Source: SAR324 cluster bacterium
Lineage (GTDB): Bacteria > SAR324 > NAC60-12
DNA: 32,539 nucleotides
Direction of reading: 5' to 3'
Assembly (NCBI GenBank): GCA_028282505.1
Contig: JANQHV010000119.1
Coordinates: forward strand, 1 to 32,539
Part shown: positions 17,936 through 26,000 of the stretch, piece by piece
Layout of the letters: every line of letters begins with the position of its first letter
How positions within the stretch are numbered: the stretch's first letter is position 1
Translations under genes and position numbers: made by a program
The notes under the pieces: model-generated
Told to the model about the DNA's origin: nothing
Database searches by the model: none
What the model saw: only the letters and a program-made list of their open reading frames with translations

Positions 17936-17993
17936 ACCCACCCCTGCCCCTCCCAAGAGGAGAATTTCCCTCTTGGGAGGGGCAGGGGTGGGT
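17936..17993. repeat. Perfect 25-bp-arm GC-rich hairpin
   Basis: The left arm 17936-17960 and the right arm 17969-17993 are exact reverse complements over 25 bases, with an 8-base loop AGAATTTC. The arms are C-rich then G-rich (core CCCTGCCCCTCCC). They stand out from the AT-rich surroundings. No U-tract follows, so this is not a standard terminator. It resembles dispersed intergenic palindromes seen in many genomes. It separates the epimerase and pyrG units. Confidence 0.85.
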
Positions 17994-18065
17994 AAAGCTA
18001 CGAATCTAATTTGTAAACTAAAATTGGAATGCTCCAAAAATATATGAAAGCCCCGTTAGCATTTC

Positions 18066-18093
18066 TTGACAATGAGCAATGGGATGCTATCTT
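18066..18093 (+). promoter_or_regulatory. Candidate sigma-70 promoter for pyrG
   Basis: A perfect -35 box TTGACA (18066-18071) is followed after 16 bases by TATCTT (18088-18093), a good -10 box. Transcription would start near 18100, leaving a leader of about 50 bases before the pyrG ATG. I saw no clear C-tract or attenuator in that leader. Confidence 0.5.
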
Positions 18094-18150
18094 ATCACTT
18101 TTCAAGTGGCAAATTATTCTTCTGCAATGGACTTTGAGTAAGAGATAGCA

Positions 18151-19788
18151 ATGCAAACAAAATACATATTTATTACGGGTGGCGTAGTTTCTGGCTTGGG
18201 TAAAGGAATTGCCGGTGCTTCTATAGGGGCTTTATTGGAAAGTCGAGGTTTGACTGTTTCTTTGATGAAACTGGACCCTTATATCAATGTAGACGCTGGA
18301 ACCATGAATCCTTTTCAGCATGGAGAAGTTTTTGTGACAGAAGACGGTGCAGAAACAGACTTGGACTTAGGGCATTATGAACGTTACACCAGTGCCGTCT
18401 TGACCCGAAAGCACAATTTCACCACAGGACAAATCTATGATTCTGTGATTCGTAAGGAAAGAGCAGGCAAATATCTGGGACGTACGATTCAGGTGGTTCC
18501 ACACATCATTGATGAAATTAAAGAAAAAATTACAGAAAGCTCCCAAAATGTCGATGTTTCTATTGTAGAAATTGGTGGGACAGTTGGCGATATAGAATCA
18601 TTACCATTCTTAGAAGCCATTCGTCAGTTTCGTCATGACTGTGGTCGGGAAAACGGAATTTTTATTCATCTCACCCTCATTGTGTATTTTGAAAATGGTG
18701 AGATGAAAACCAAACCGACCCAACATAGTGTCGGAAAATTGCGTGAAATTGGGATTCAACCAGATATTTTGATTTGTCGTACCAAAGATCCCATGCCACA
18801 AAAAATTAAAAGCAAAATCTCATTGTTCACTAATGTGGAAGTAGAAGCAGTTATCAATGGGATGGATGTGGCCAGTGTTTATGAAGTTCCATTGATGTTC
18901 AATGAAGAAGGATTGGATGAAAAAATCGTCGAATACCTCCACATGTGGACAGGCCGTCCTAAACTGCAAGCATGGGCGGATACCGTTGATTGTTTTAAAA
19001 ACCCGATTGGAGAAGTAAACATTGCCTTTGTGGGAAAATACGTGGAGCATCGCGATTCCTATGAAAGCTTGAATGAAGCATTAGCTCACGGAGGCATTGC
19101 CAATCGTGTCCGTGTGAATCTTTGCTATATCAATTCAGAAGAATTGGGTGGAAAAAATGGATTAGATCTGTTGCAAGGAGTCCATGGTGTTTTGGTGGCA
19201 CCTGGCTTTGGAGAGCGTGGCACGGAAGGAAAGATAGAAGCCGTTCAATATGCACGTGTGAACAAAATTCCTTTTTTTGGGATTTGCCTTGGTTTGCAGA
19301 TGGCAGTGATTGAGTTCGCCAGAAATGTGGCCAAGATCCCCAACGCCAATTCAGGAGAATTTACACCAAATAATAGAGATAATGTCATTGACTTGATGCC
19401 TGAACAAGAGGGGCAACAGGGCACTGGAGGAAGCATGCGGCTGGGCGGGTATCCAGCAGTCTTAAAAAAAGATACCCTGATTGCATCTATCTATGGAATA
19501 GAGAAAATTGTAGAACGTCACCGTCATCGTTATGAGGTCATGAATGCTTTTGTTCCGCGTCTGGAAAAAGCAGGGTTGATTATCTCAGGACGCCATCCCA
19601 ATCGAGATTTAGTAGAAACGATTGAGTTGGACTCAAAGGATCATCCCTGGTTTATTGGATGCCAGTATCATCCTGAATTGAAATCAAAACCTTTGCAGCC
19701 TCATCCTCTCTTTGCCTCGTTTATTGCAGCGGCATACCGGTATCGAGAAGATGCCGAAAGGACTGAAGAATCTTCAGAGAAAGTATAG
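18151..19788 (+). CDS. pyrG: CTP synthase
   Basis: CTP synthase (545 residues, the normal length) makes CTP from UTP, ATP and glutamine in the cytoplasm, the last step of pyrimidine nucleotide synthesis. The N-terminal amidoligase domain starts [17 protein letters not shown] with the P-loop, followed by [20 protein letters not shown]. The C-terminal glutaminase domain has the nucleophile Cys379 in FGICLGLQ and the His507-Glu509 pair in CQYHPE. All catalytic residues are present. AAGAGA lies before the ATG. The next gene starts one base after the stop, and the group is served by the promoter at 18066. In many Gram-negatives pyrG heads or adjoins lipopolysaccharide genes, in keeping with the LptA-like gene that follows. 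Confidence 0.98.
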   Translation: MQTKYIFITGGVVSGLGKGIAGASIGALLESRGLTVSLMKLDPYINVDAGTMNPFQHGEVFVTEDGAETDLDLGHYERYTSAVLTRKHNFTTGQIYDSVIRKERAGKYLGRTIQVVPHIIDEIKEKITESSQNVDVSIVEIGGTVGDIESLPFLEAIRQFRHDCGRENGIFIHLTLIVYFENGEMKTKPTQHSVGKLREIGIQPDILICRTKDPMPQKIKSKISLFTNVEVEAVINGMDVASVYEVPLMFNEEGLDEKIVEYLHMWTGRPKLQAWADTVDCFKNPIGEVNIAFVGKYVEHRDSYESLNEALAHGGIANRVRVNLCYINSEELGGKNGLDLLQGVHGVLVAPGFGERGTEGKIEAVQYARVNKIPFFGICLGLQMAVIEFARNVAKIPNANSGEFTPNNRDNVIDLMPEQEGQQGTGGSMRLGGYPAVLKKDTLIASIYGIEKIVERHRHRYEVMNAFVPRLEKAGLIISGRHPNRDLVETIELDSKDHPWFIGCQYHPELKSKPLQPHPLFASFIAAAYRYREDAERTEESSEKV

Positions 19789-19789
19789 T

Positions 19790-20977
19790 ATGCTTTACTC
19801 CCATGTATTGTTGTGGAAAAAATTTATCATGAGTCGTACTGTACAAAGGATTGCCTTTCTTTGCTGTATTTTCTGGATGATGTTTCAGCTTCTGTTTTCT
19901 GTTCATGCGGCAAACGGCATGGAAAACTATAAAATTACAGAAAAAACATTGGAGGCTCTCAAACAGGAAAGTCTCCCTTCCCCTCTTTTAGATGCCTTAC
20001 ATCCATTAATCAATCAACTGTATACTTCCAAAGATTCTTTTCTGACCACCCTGAATGGGCTATCAGTTCGTCCTAAAACAGAGCAAATCGATCAGATCGT
20101 TAAACATGCATTGCTGGATAACTTAATGATCCGCTCTGATAAATTTTCTGGAGATTTGCAGGCAGGAGAGGCAGTGTTCTCTGGCAACGTGAAAGGGCAG
20201 ATTCCCAAGGACGAAATTCATTTTTCTGCCGGAAAGGTTCGTATTATTTCAGAGGAAGGAAAACGCTATAATAAAATTATTGCAGAAAATGCAGTTCACA
20301 TCCAACAGTTCCAACAAGATCTAAAATCAGATTATGCTTTTTATGACCGTACTTCCCAGCAATTAAAATTAGAAGGCAATATCGTTATTAAGGATGAAGA
20401 AAGCACTCTGTATGGCACCACTGCCTACCTCGATCGTATCAAACAAAAAACAGAGATTCGCGGTCATTCCAGAGCTAATCAAAGCGGACGAATCAAACTG
20501 GAATACGATTTGAAAGAATCAGTGTCGCCACCAGATTCACCGGAACAAACACGGACGACCGTCAAAGCGCAGCGTGCCATGTTTGAAAAAAGTAAAAATC
20601 AGGCAACGTTCGAAGGAAATATTGAAATGACGCGTCCTTTGCGTCAAATTTATTTGACTGCGGGCAAAGCCATTTTGAATTTTGCTGAATCCCGTGAGTT
20701 GGTTTCTATTTATGCCGAACAGAAAGTTTGTATCCAGCAATTGGGACGTGTTGCTCGTGCGGATAAGGCGTATTTTGATGAACCGCAGCAAACCATCCGT
20801 CTGGAAGGTAATGCAGAAGTCAGTGGAGAAGGTCGATATTTGAATGGCAATGAGATTACCCTGTTTTTGGATGTGGAAAGAGGAGAAGCTAGAGGGGATA
20901 GTGACACCCCCATTCAAATGGTTATTTCACTGGATGACCTGCCTCAGCAAACTGCTCCTTCCTTCACCTGTAAATGA
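19790..20977 (+). CDS. LptA/OstA-like lipopolysaccharide-transport periplasmic protein
   Basis: This is a periplasmic protein of about 395 residues with beta-jellyroll OstA/LptA repeats. These proteins form the bridge that carries lipopolysaccharide from the inner to the outer membrane. A signal peptide is seen as MSRTVQRIAFLCCIFWMMFQ followed by a VHA cleavage site. Two OstA-type blocks follow: one around AVFSGNVKGQI...AENAVHIQQFQQDLKSDYA...KLEGNIVIKD. The second is around ATFEGNIEM...CIQQLGRVARADKA...IRLEGNAEVSGEG. Classical LptA is about 180 residues with one block, so this is double length. Two starts fit: ATG 19790, one base after the pyrG stop with AGAGAAAG upstream, or ATG 19829 at the signal peptide. 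I chose 19790 for the ribosome-binding site. No lptB or lptC is in view, so the symbol is left blank. Confidence 0.78.
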   Translation: MLYSHVLLWKKFIMSRTVQRIAFLCCIFWMMFQLLFSVHAANGMENYKITEKTLEALKQESLPSPLLDALHPLINQLYTSKDSFLTTLNGLSVRPKTEQIDQIVKHALLDNLMIRSDKFSGDLQAGEAVFSGNVKGQIPKDEIHFSAGKVRIISEEGKRYNKIIAENAVHIQQFQQDLKSDYAFYDRTSQQLKLEGNIVIKDEESTLYGTTAYLDRIKQKTEIRGHSRANQSGRIKLEYDLKESVSPPDSPEQTRTTVKAQRAMFEKSKNQATFEGNIEMTRPLRQIYLTAGKAILNFAESRELVSIYAEQKVCIQQLGRVARADKAYFDEPQQTIRLEGNAEVSGEGRYLNGNEITLFLDVERGEARGDSDTPIQMVISLDDLPQQTAPSFTCK

Positions 20978-21432
20978 TATACACCCTCCAATACAAAGGT
21001 TTGATGCGAATTGGAAGTACAGGACAAAATTTACAGAATACTCAGAAGACCGAAAATAAAAAACCCCAATTAGCTCTGGATGCGGCTTTCAAAAAAACAA
21101 GATCTGGGTTACAGGTTTATACCGAAAAATATGGTTCTGGTACAAAAGTAGAAAATGGTAAAAACGTCGTGGTTCATTATGAAGGTTGGCTTGCCGAAGA
21201 TTTTACTCTCTTCGATAGCAGTAGACAAAAACGCCGTCCTTTTGAATTTGTCCTGGGAAAGGGACAAGTGATTGCTGGATGGGAAGAAGCTCTGGAAGGA
21301 GTGAGGGTTGGGAGCGTCTTGCAGTTAAAAATTCCTGCCAATTTAGCCTATGGTGCTTCAGGACATCCTGGAGCAGGCATACCTGCCAATGCTGATCTGA
21401 TTTTTAAAGTTCAGGTCCTTCGTGTCAAATAA
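20974..21432 (+). CDS. FKBP-type peptidyl-prolyl cis-trans isomerase
   Basis: This is a 152-residue protein whose last 110 residues are a complete FKBP domain: VVVHYEGWLAED, FDSSRQKRRPFEFVLGKGQVI, GWEEALEGVRVGS and IPANLAYGASGHPGAGIP. These include the Asp, Trp and Tyr positions of the active pocket. It catalyses proline isomerisation as a folding helper. The N-terminal 40 residues are polar, without a signal peptide, so a cytoplasmic location is likely. The ATG overlaps the LptA-like stop (ATGA). An alternative ATG at 21004 has AAAGG four bases upstream and may be the real start. The coupling to a lipopolysaccharide-transport gene is positional only. Confidence 0.92.
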   Translation: MIYTLQYKGLMRIGSTGQNLQNTQKTENKKPQLALDAAFKKTRSGLQVYTEKYGSGTKVENGKNVVVHYEGWLAEDFTLFDSSRQKRRPFEFVLGKGQVIAGWEEALEGVRVGSVLQLKIPANLAYGASGHPGAGIPANADLIFKVQVLRVK

Positions 21433-21460
21433 AAAAACAAGTTTTTTAATGTTTTTTTTT
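21432..21460 (+). terminator. Possible AT-rich terminator after the FKBP gene
   Basis: A run of six A and one C pairs with GTTTTTT, followed by a tract of nine T. The stem is all A-T apart from the closing pair, so it is weak, but the placement directly after the stop and the long T-run fit transcription termination. Confidence 0.35.
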
Positions 21461-22011
21461 AGTATTTCTAAAGTTTGATATTTCGAAAAAAATATTTAAA
21501 AAAAACTTTTTTTTCTTAAATCATTAACTGTTTGATATAAAAATGCTAATTCAATTCTTCAAAAAATAGATGAATTTTTACCAGAACTCAGGCTTGACTT
21601 TTGAGTCATATTTTAGTGTTTTTGGCGGAGTGATTTGATAATTTTCTATATAGCCAATTGGTGAGTAGATCTCGCAAAATCCGTACTTCGAGCAATTTTA
21701 CTATGGGTATACCCCTGGCATGTCATCTACATTGTATACTTCCTTTGTCGAGGGTCTTTTCTCTGCACAAGTCTCAGGTTTTCTCCCCACAAAATCTAAC
21801 AACACCTCAACAAGAAATTACCGTTAGGTTGTATGTGGTCCCGACTTTCTTCTTTTTCCACTATTTTAAAAACTTTTTGACGCCAAAGCATTTCCATAAG
21901 GTTTTTTCTGCTCCAGCCATACGCTTCATAGGTTTGCCCTGGATTTATCAATTGGTGAGGCGAATACGCATATTACTGTTAAGCTTTCGACACAAGGATG
22001 TGTTTGTTTTT

Positions 22012-22031
22012 TGAGCCCAAGGATGGGCTCA
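22012..22031 (+). terminator. Hairpin with T-rich tail
   Basis: TGAGCCC (22012-22018) pairs perfectly with GGGCTCA (22025-22031), with a 6-base loop, and is followed by TTATTTTAT. It could end a transcript reading rightward, but no gene precedes it closely. Confidence 0.4.
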
Positions 22032-22315
22032 TTATTTTATGCTTTGTTCGCCTTCCAGTTCCTCTTAAACAATTTTTCTACCTCCTGCAACCAGCTTCAA
22101 CTGAATACAGATATTCACAATAAGGTACACAAATTCTCAATCTTGTTTTTAATCCGAGTCAACCCCTTTTTTAGTTGAAATTCTCACATGACCGATTTAT
22201 GCCATATTGGCTAGAGTTTGTTTTTTATTTTCTTTCATCATGTGTAGTATTAGACCAAAAGTGGACAACATGCCAAAGAGAAATAAAAGCTGCATCTTTA
22301 TCAAAGGAGTTTTCA

Positions 22316-22339
22316 ATGCTTCGGAATGTGTGGGGATAG
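22316..22339 (+). other. Candidate minigene encoding a 7-residue peptide
   Basis: AAAGGAG, close to an ideal Shine-Dalgarno sequence, ends six bases before an ATG that opens a seven-codon frame, MLRNVWG, ending in TAG. It lies about 80 bases before the radical SAM gene. It could be a leader peptide, a tiny precursor for the radical SAM enzyme, or chance. The sequence shows only the signal and the frame; translation is unproven. Confidence 0.2.
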
Positions 22340-22371
22340 TCTGGCAACTCAAGATTCAATGCCTTTCTATA

Positions 22372-22388
22372 TTAATTTTCAAAATTAA
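22372..22388. promoter_or_regulatory. Perfect AT palindrome upstream of the radical SAM gene
   Basis: TTAATTTT and AAAATTAA are exact reverse complements around a single central C, 31 bases before the start codon. The position and symmetry would suit an operator for a dimeric regulator, but AT-rich sequence yields such palindromes by chance. Confidence 0.25.
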
Positions 22389-22418
22389 AATTGTAGATAT
22401 CAAGAGAAAGGAATAGTG

Positions 22419-23330
22419 ATGGAAGTCTATTCGGAAGTGCATGTAGAGTTAACCACTCTTTGTGATTTTAAATGTAATTTTTGTCCTTTAACTCACGGAA
22501 TAAATAGATCGTTGCAAACCATAAAAAAAGAAAAGGCATTTACTATCATTCAGGAAATTGCTGATTATCGACTTGCCAAAGGTATTTCATATTTTTGTCT
22601 TGGAGAACCTTTTCTGGTAACCTACCTGGGAGAATTATTAGAATATGCTTCTCAAAGAGGAATCAAGAATAGGTTGACAACTAATGGTTTTTTATTATCA
22701 AAAGGAAATAAGAGAGTAGAAAAAAATCTCGAATATTGTGACTTTTTGGATATTAGTTTACGAGCTTCTGATCAAGAAAGTTTTGCTGCGATGTGTAAGG
22801 ATAGGAACGCGTCTTTTGCTGATTTTTTAGCAGGCATCAAAACTTTCTTAGCAGAAGTCAAAAAAGGTAAGTATCATAAGACAAAAATACGCTTATTTGT
22901 ATTTTTAACAAAAGATTCTCAAAATGTGTTGAGTACTCTGGGAATTGATTATGAAATCACGAGTGATGTACCTCTGCAAACTGAAATCGTTCATAATCAC
23001 ATTCGTCTTTTTTTTGAAAAACCAATTCCTTGGACAAAAGCAGATGAAGCAGCACCTCTTCAAAAAACAGGATTTTGTGAAGAATATCTACATGGCTATA
23101 ATATACTGGCAAATGGAGATCTCACTCCATGCACCTTTGATTATGATGGTCATAATGCGGTCGGAAATATTTATTCTGATGGAGGAATCAAACAAGTTCT
23201 ATCCAATGAAAAATATTTAAAATTTAAACAAGTATTTGCAAAAAATATTGTTCCCTCTGATTTTTGTGCCACATGTCACCAATTAAATAAGAAAAAATAT
23301 AAGCCAAAATTTCAGGAAAAAATATTATGA
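22419..23330 (+). CDS. Radical SAM enzyme with SPASM-like C-terminal cysteines
   Basis: This is a 303-residue radical SAM protein. The iron-sulfur cluster motif CxxxCxxC is Cys15, Cys19 and Cys22 in LTTLCDFKCNFCPL. A GEP-type SAM-contact motif (YFCLGEPF) and TTNGFLL follow. The C-terminal third adds GFCEEYLHGYNILANGDLTPC and a DFCATC pair, giving four Cys in the pattern of a short SPASM/twitch auxiliary cluster domain. Such enzymes modify peptides, sugars or small molecules by radical chemistry. The substrate here is unknown. The ATG at 22419 is preferred over an immediately preceding GTG because AAAGGA is well spaced. The stop overlaps the next start (ATGA). Base composition is much more AT-rich than in pyrG (17 G/C in 22501-22560 against 32 in 19201-19260), suggesting transfer. 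Confidence 0.9.
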   Translation: MEVYSEVHVELTTLCDFKCNFCPLTHGINRSLQTIKKEKAFTIIQEIADYRLAKGISYFCLGEPFLVTYLGELLEYASQRGIKNRLTTNGFLLSKGNKRVEKNLEYCDFLDISLRASDQESFAAMCKDRNASFADFLAGIKTFLAEVKKGKYHKTKIRLFVFLTKDSQNVLSTLGIDYEITSDVPLQTEIVHNHIRLFFEKPIPWTKADEAAPLQKTGFCEEYLHGYNILANGDLTPCTFDYDGHNAVGNIYSDGGIKQVLSNEKYLKFKQVFAKNIVPSDFCATCHQLNKKKYKPKFQEKIL

Positions 23331-24691
23331 ACTCACTAGAGTTAGTATCGAAATGGATTACAAGTATTCCTGACCATCATAGCCTTGAAGCCTATGATAT
23401 AGCAGAAAAAGCCTTTATTGATGCGATAGGTTGTATTTTGTCGGGTTCAAACTCTGATGTTTCAAGAAAAACACGCAGTGCTATTCAAGACTGTGGGATC
23501 GGAAAATCAACGATCATGGGGACGGATTTAAAACTGGCCTCGTCTTGGGCTGCTTTTGCAAATGGCGTGTCCGGCAATGCTTTTGATTATAATGATTGCG
23601 ATCTAATTTCTCTGAGTCATATCAGTGTTGTCTTATTCCCTGCGCTCATTGCTGTTGCAGAGGAAATGTCTTCATCCGCTAAAGAAATTTTAGATAGCTA
23701 CATTATTGGTGTGGAAATCATCATGAAAGTTGGTGAAGTCATTGGGAGTGGCCTCTTTAATCAGGGTTGGCATCCAACTCCTATTTTGGGTGCTCTTGGT
23801 GCAACAGCAGCTTGTTGTCGACTGATGAAACTCCCACCAGAGCAAACAGCCTCAGCTTTAAGTTTAGTGACGAGTATGATAGGAGGATACAATTCTCAGA
23901 TAGGAGCGATGGCGAAACCCATACATGTGGGGTTAGCTGCAAAAAATGGGGTTATTGCTTCAAAGTTAGCGGCTACTGGAATTAGTGCAAGTATGGAGAC
24001 ATTGGATGGAAAATGGAGCCTTTGTACTCTTTCTGCAAATGTCAATCCTGCAAATTTAAGAGATGTACTCCTGAAATTAGGAAACCCTCTTGGGATTGTG
24101 CAACATGGGTTGACCATGAAATTCTACCCATGTTGTGTTTATCTGCAGAATACTATTGAAGGAATACTTAAACTTTGCCGCAATTATCAAATTGATAGAA
24201 CAGGAATTATTAAAGTGGTTGTAAAAATCCCCTCTTATAAAGCTGAATACTTACCTTATATTGTGCCTGAAACCATTTCTGAAGCGATGTACAGTACGCC
24301 TTATTGCATTGCAGCTGCTATTTCGAAAAATGAACTCACACTGTTTGACTTTACGCCTGAAGCTTTAAAAGATAAAGAAGTACTTTCTCTAATTCCAATT
24401 ATCAGCATGCTTCCTTATCCTTTAAAACTGTCTGAGGTCGAGGGGCATTCTGAGCATCCTGATATTGTGGAGATTCATTTAAAAGATGGCAGGGTATTAA
24501 CTGAAAAAATAATATATTCTAAAGGATCAACACAGTCACCGGGAACAAGAAATGACATCATAGCAAAGTTTCATGCTTGTATTGCTTATTCCCCTTTAAA
24601 TTCAAAGAAGAGTTCCGAGATTGAAACGAAATTCTGCGACCTCCAGTCAATTAAAGATATTTCTGAACTAACGGCTTTATTATCTATCTAA
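23327..24691 (+). CDS. MmgE/PrpD-family protein
   Basis: This 454-residue protein is of the MmgE/PrpD family, whose members include 2-methylcitrate dehydratase, cis-aconitate decarboxylase and iminodisuccinate epimerase. Family landmarks are FANGVSGNAFDYND, the LSHISVVLFPALIAVAEEM helix, GWHPTPILGALGA, and AKPIHVGLAAKNGVIASKLA carrying the conserved Lys and His. KFYPCCVYLQNTIEGIL also matches. Length is typical. The reaction (dehydration, decarboxylation or epimerisation of a di- or tricarboxylic acid) cannot be told from sequence. It is translationally coupled to the radical SAM gene by an ATGA overlap, so the two probably work in the same pathway. No methylcitrate-cycle partner (prpB, prpC) is nearby, arguing against propionate catabolism. 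Confidence 0.9.
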   Translation: MNSLELVSKWITSIPDHHSLEAYDIAEKAFIDAIGCILSGSNSDVSRKTRSAIQDCGIGKSTIMGTDLKLASSWAAFANGVSGNAFDYNDCDLISLSHISVVLFPALIAVAEEMSSSAKEILDSYIIGVEIIMKVGEVIGSGLFNQGWHPTPILGALGATAACCRLMKLPPEQTASALSLVTSMIGGYNSQIGAMAKPIHVGLAAKNGVIASKLAATGISASMETLDGKWSLCTLSANVNPANLRDVLLKLGNPLGIVQHGLTMKFYPCCVYLQNTIEGILKLCRNYQIDRTGIIKVVVKIPSYKAEYLPYIVPETISEAMYSTPYCIAAAISKNELTLFDFTPEALKDKEVLSLIPIISMLPYPLKLSEVEGHSEHPDIVEIHLKDGRVLTEKIIYSKGSTQSPGTRNDIIAKFHACIAYSPLNSKKSSEIETKFCDLQSIKDISELTALLSI

Positions 24692-24693
24692 GA

Positions 24694-24710
24694 ACCTGTT
24701 TGGAACAGGT
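24694..24710. terminator. Hairpin between convergent gene sets
   Basis: ACCTGTT (24694-24700) pairs with AACAGGT (24704-24710) around a 3-base loop, three bases after the MmgE/PrpD stop. A GTTTTTAG run lies about 20 bases on. It sits between genes that converge from both sides and may terminate one or both. Confidence 0.35.
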
Positions 24711-24738
24711 GGTTCGTTGCGAGTAATGAGTTTTTAGT

Positions 24739-25215
24739 TTAAAATTCCTGATTTTTTAGATCAACATAGAGTTTCACTTCTGCTACTTGTGCCCCTGAAT
24801 TGATATTCAATAGTGTATTTACCCAGTATCCTTCTTTTTTATTGATGATTCTCGTAATTTTGAATATCCCGGTGAATTCATTGTGATCCACCTGTTTTGA
24901 ACAACGTACATTAGAGTTTGCGATCAATATTTTTTCATCCACGATAGTTGGGAAAAAAACATCGAGTGGAATTTGTCTTAATTTCTCTAGACCATTTACA
25001 AATATATTTGCCAGAGTAACATACATGATTTGTTCATAAACGATTAAAACCTCTACCGCATTCAGATGATATTTCCTTCCTTTTACGGCATAAACTGTAG
25101 TGGGAACAGAGAATTTACCCCATGCTTCTTTTCCATTAATCGTCACTTCTTTCAGGTATTGACATTCTTCTTCATAAACATCTAGAGTCAGTTTTAGTAA
25201 TTCATTTGTTTGCAT
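24739..25215 (-). CDS. FcoT/ScoD-like hot-dog-fold protein
   Basis: This 158-residue protein resembles the FcoT family as I recall it. That family includes mycobacterial Rv0098 and the ScoD/SfaD (2E)-enoyl-ACP glycyltransferases of isonitrile lipopeptide pathways. The matching blocks are YLKEVTINGKEAWGKFSVP near the N-terminus, then KYHLNAVEVLIVYEQIMYVT, the most distinctive block. The third is ILIANSNVRCSKQVDHNEFTG. Length fits a single hot-dog domain. Known members add glycine to an enoyl-ACP or hydrolyse acyl thioesters. No acyl carrier protein, acyl ligase or non-haem iron oxidase (ScoE) is nearby, so an isonitrile product is not supported. It heads away from the methyltransferase and aminotransferase on the same strand, with intergenic gaps of about 57 and 77 bases. 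Assignment is by remembered motif similarity, so moderate. Confidence 0.65.
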   Translation of the reverse strand: MQTNELLKLTLDVYEEECQYLKEVTINGKEAWGKFSVPTTVYAVKGRKYHLNAVEVLIVYEQIMYVTLANIFVNGLEKLRQIPLDVFFPTIVDEKILIANSNVRCSKQVDHNEFTGIFKITRIINKKEGYWVNTLLNINSGAQVAEVKLYVDLKNQEF

Positions 25216-25272
25216 ATAGGATTCTAAAAAGTAAGATGTGAGAATTATTAATTCTTTAGGGATTTGTTATCA

Positions 25273-25923
25273 TTAAAGTTTGGTAACTTGGTAAATCCAT
25301 ATATTGTAAAAAACACTTTTTGTCGCTTTAGGCCAGCAATTAAACTTATCTGTCTTTTCGATCAACTTCCACAACGATAATTTTTCAAGTTGAGACACTT
25401 TTTGCTCATATTCACTGTTTTCATAAACATCTGTTCTGATGGTAAAAACAATGTACCCTCCTGGTTTAGTAATCCTAATGAGCTCATCAAAAGCGTGACT
25501 GGGAGCATGGCCAGGCCCAAATACTCCTTTGGCTATGATGGCGTCGTAAGTCCCACTTGCTATCTCTAATGCTTCCCCAAGTATCCCTTGATGTAAAGCG
25601 GAGTATATGTTTTTTTTGCGAGCTTCTTCAATCATTCCTCTTGATAATTCAAGGGCTTCTACCTCATGGTAACCGTATTCTTGCAAAACCTCTCCAACCA
25701 AACCTGTCCCTGCGCCAGCATCTAAAACTTTTGCGTCGGTTGAAACATACTTCATAAAAGTCTCTACTGTATAACGTGGACTGAAATTACCAAATATATT
25801 ATTGATATCTTCATCATAATTAGTTGCCCATTCATCATAGCGCTTAGCGAGTTCTTCAAGATTGGGAGCTTCGTAAACCCATTGGGCTTTTGATTCCCAG
25901 TTTTCCTCGTTCTGATTTTTCAT
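25273..25923 (-). CDS. Class I SAM-dependent methyltransferase
   Basis: This 216-residue methyltransferase has motif I as VLDAGAGTGLVGEVL (about 66-80), motif II as EVEALELSRGMIEEA, and motif IV as YDAIIAKGVFGPGHA. RITKPGGYIVFTIR supplies the post-motif strand. The N-terminal region (LEELAKRYDEWATNYDEDI) resembles the METTL27/Williams-Beuren-type branch. The substrate is unknown, probably a small molecule given the absence of nucleic-acid or protein recognition domains. It lies between the FcoT-like and DapL-like genes in the same direction and shares their AT-rich composition. This suggests a tailoring step in the same pathway. Confidence 0.9.
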   Translation of the reverse strand: MKNQNEENWESKAQWVYEAPNLEELAKRYDEWATNYDEDINNIFGNFSPRYTVETFMKYVSTDAKVLDAGAGTGLVGEVLQEYGYHEVEALELSRGMIEEARKKNIYSALHQGILGEALEIASGTYDAIIAKGVFGPGHAPSHAFDELIRITKPGGYIVFTIRTDVYENSEYEQKVSQLEKLSLWKLIEKTDKFNCWPKATKSVFYNIWIYQVTKL

Positions 25924-26000
25924 AATTGCTTTCTGTGAAAAAATAAAATTCTCTATTATTGTGCTGTTAAATTATCGAATTGGCTAACTAGTATGATTTG

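Larger units (their letters stand above)
17780..18150. other. Intergenic region upstream of pyrG
   Basis: The region contains a long perfect inverted repeat (17936-17993) and a plausible sigma-70 promoter (18066-18093), both listed separately. Between 17780 and 17935 I see no gene and no other clear signal. Confidence 0.6.
21461..22418. other. About 960 bp without a convincing gene, left border of the AT-rich island
   Basis: No reading frame here resembles a known protein. The longest, 21658-22014 on the plus strand, has composition unlike a gene. The stretch contains a hairpin with T-rich tail (22012-22031), a minigene candidate (22316-22339) and a perfect palindrome (22372-22388), listed separately. 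The sequence is strongly AT-rich on both sides of a slightly richer block at 21650-22000. Confidence 0.5.

Noticed and set aside
21658-22014. A 118-codon plus-strand reading frame in the gap after FKBP
   Set aside because: It has no ribosome-binding site, an odd composition rich in Phe, His and Leu, and no recognisable motif. I treat the region as non-coding.
22416-22418. GTG as start of the radical SAM gene
   Set aside because: The following ATG at 22419 has the better spacing to AAAGGA.
23327-24691. Calling the MmgE/PrpD gene prpD (2-methylcitrate dehydratase)
   Set aside because: There are no methylcitrate-cycle neighbours, and the family includes several different reactions.
22419-25215. 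An isonitrile lipopeptide cluster
   Set aside because: Only the FcoT/ScoD-like protein fits; carrier protein, ligases, non-haem iron oxidase and peptide synthetase are missing.
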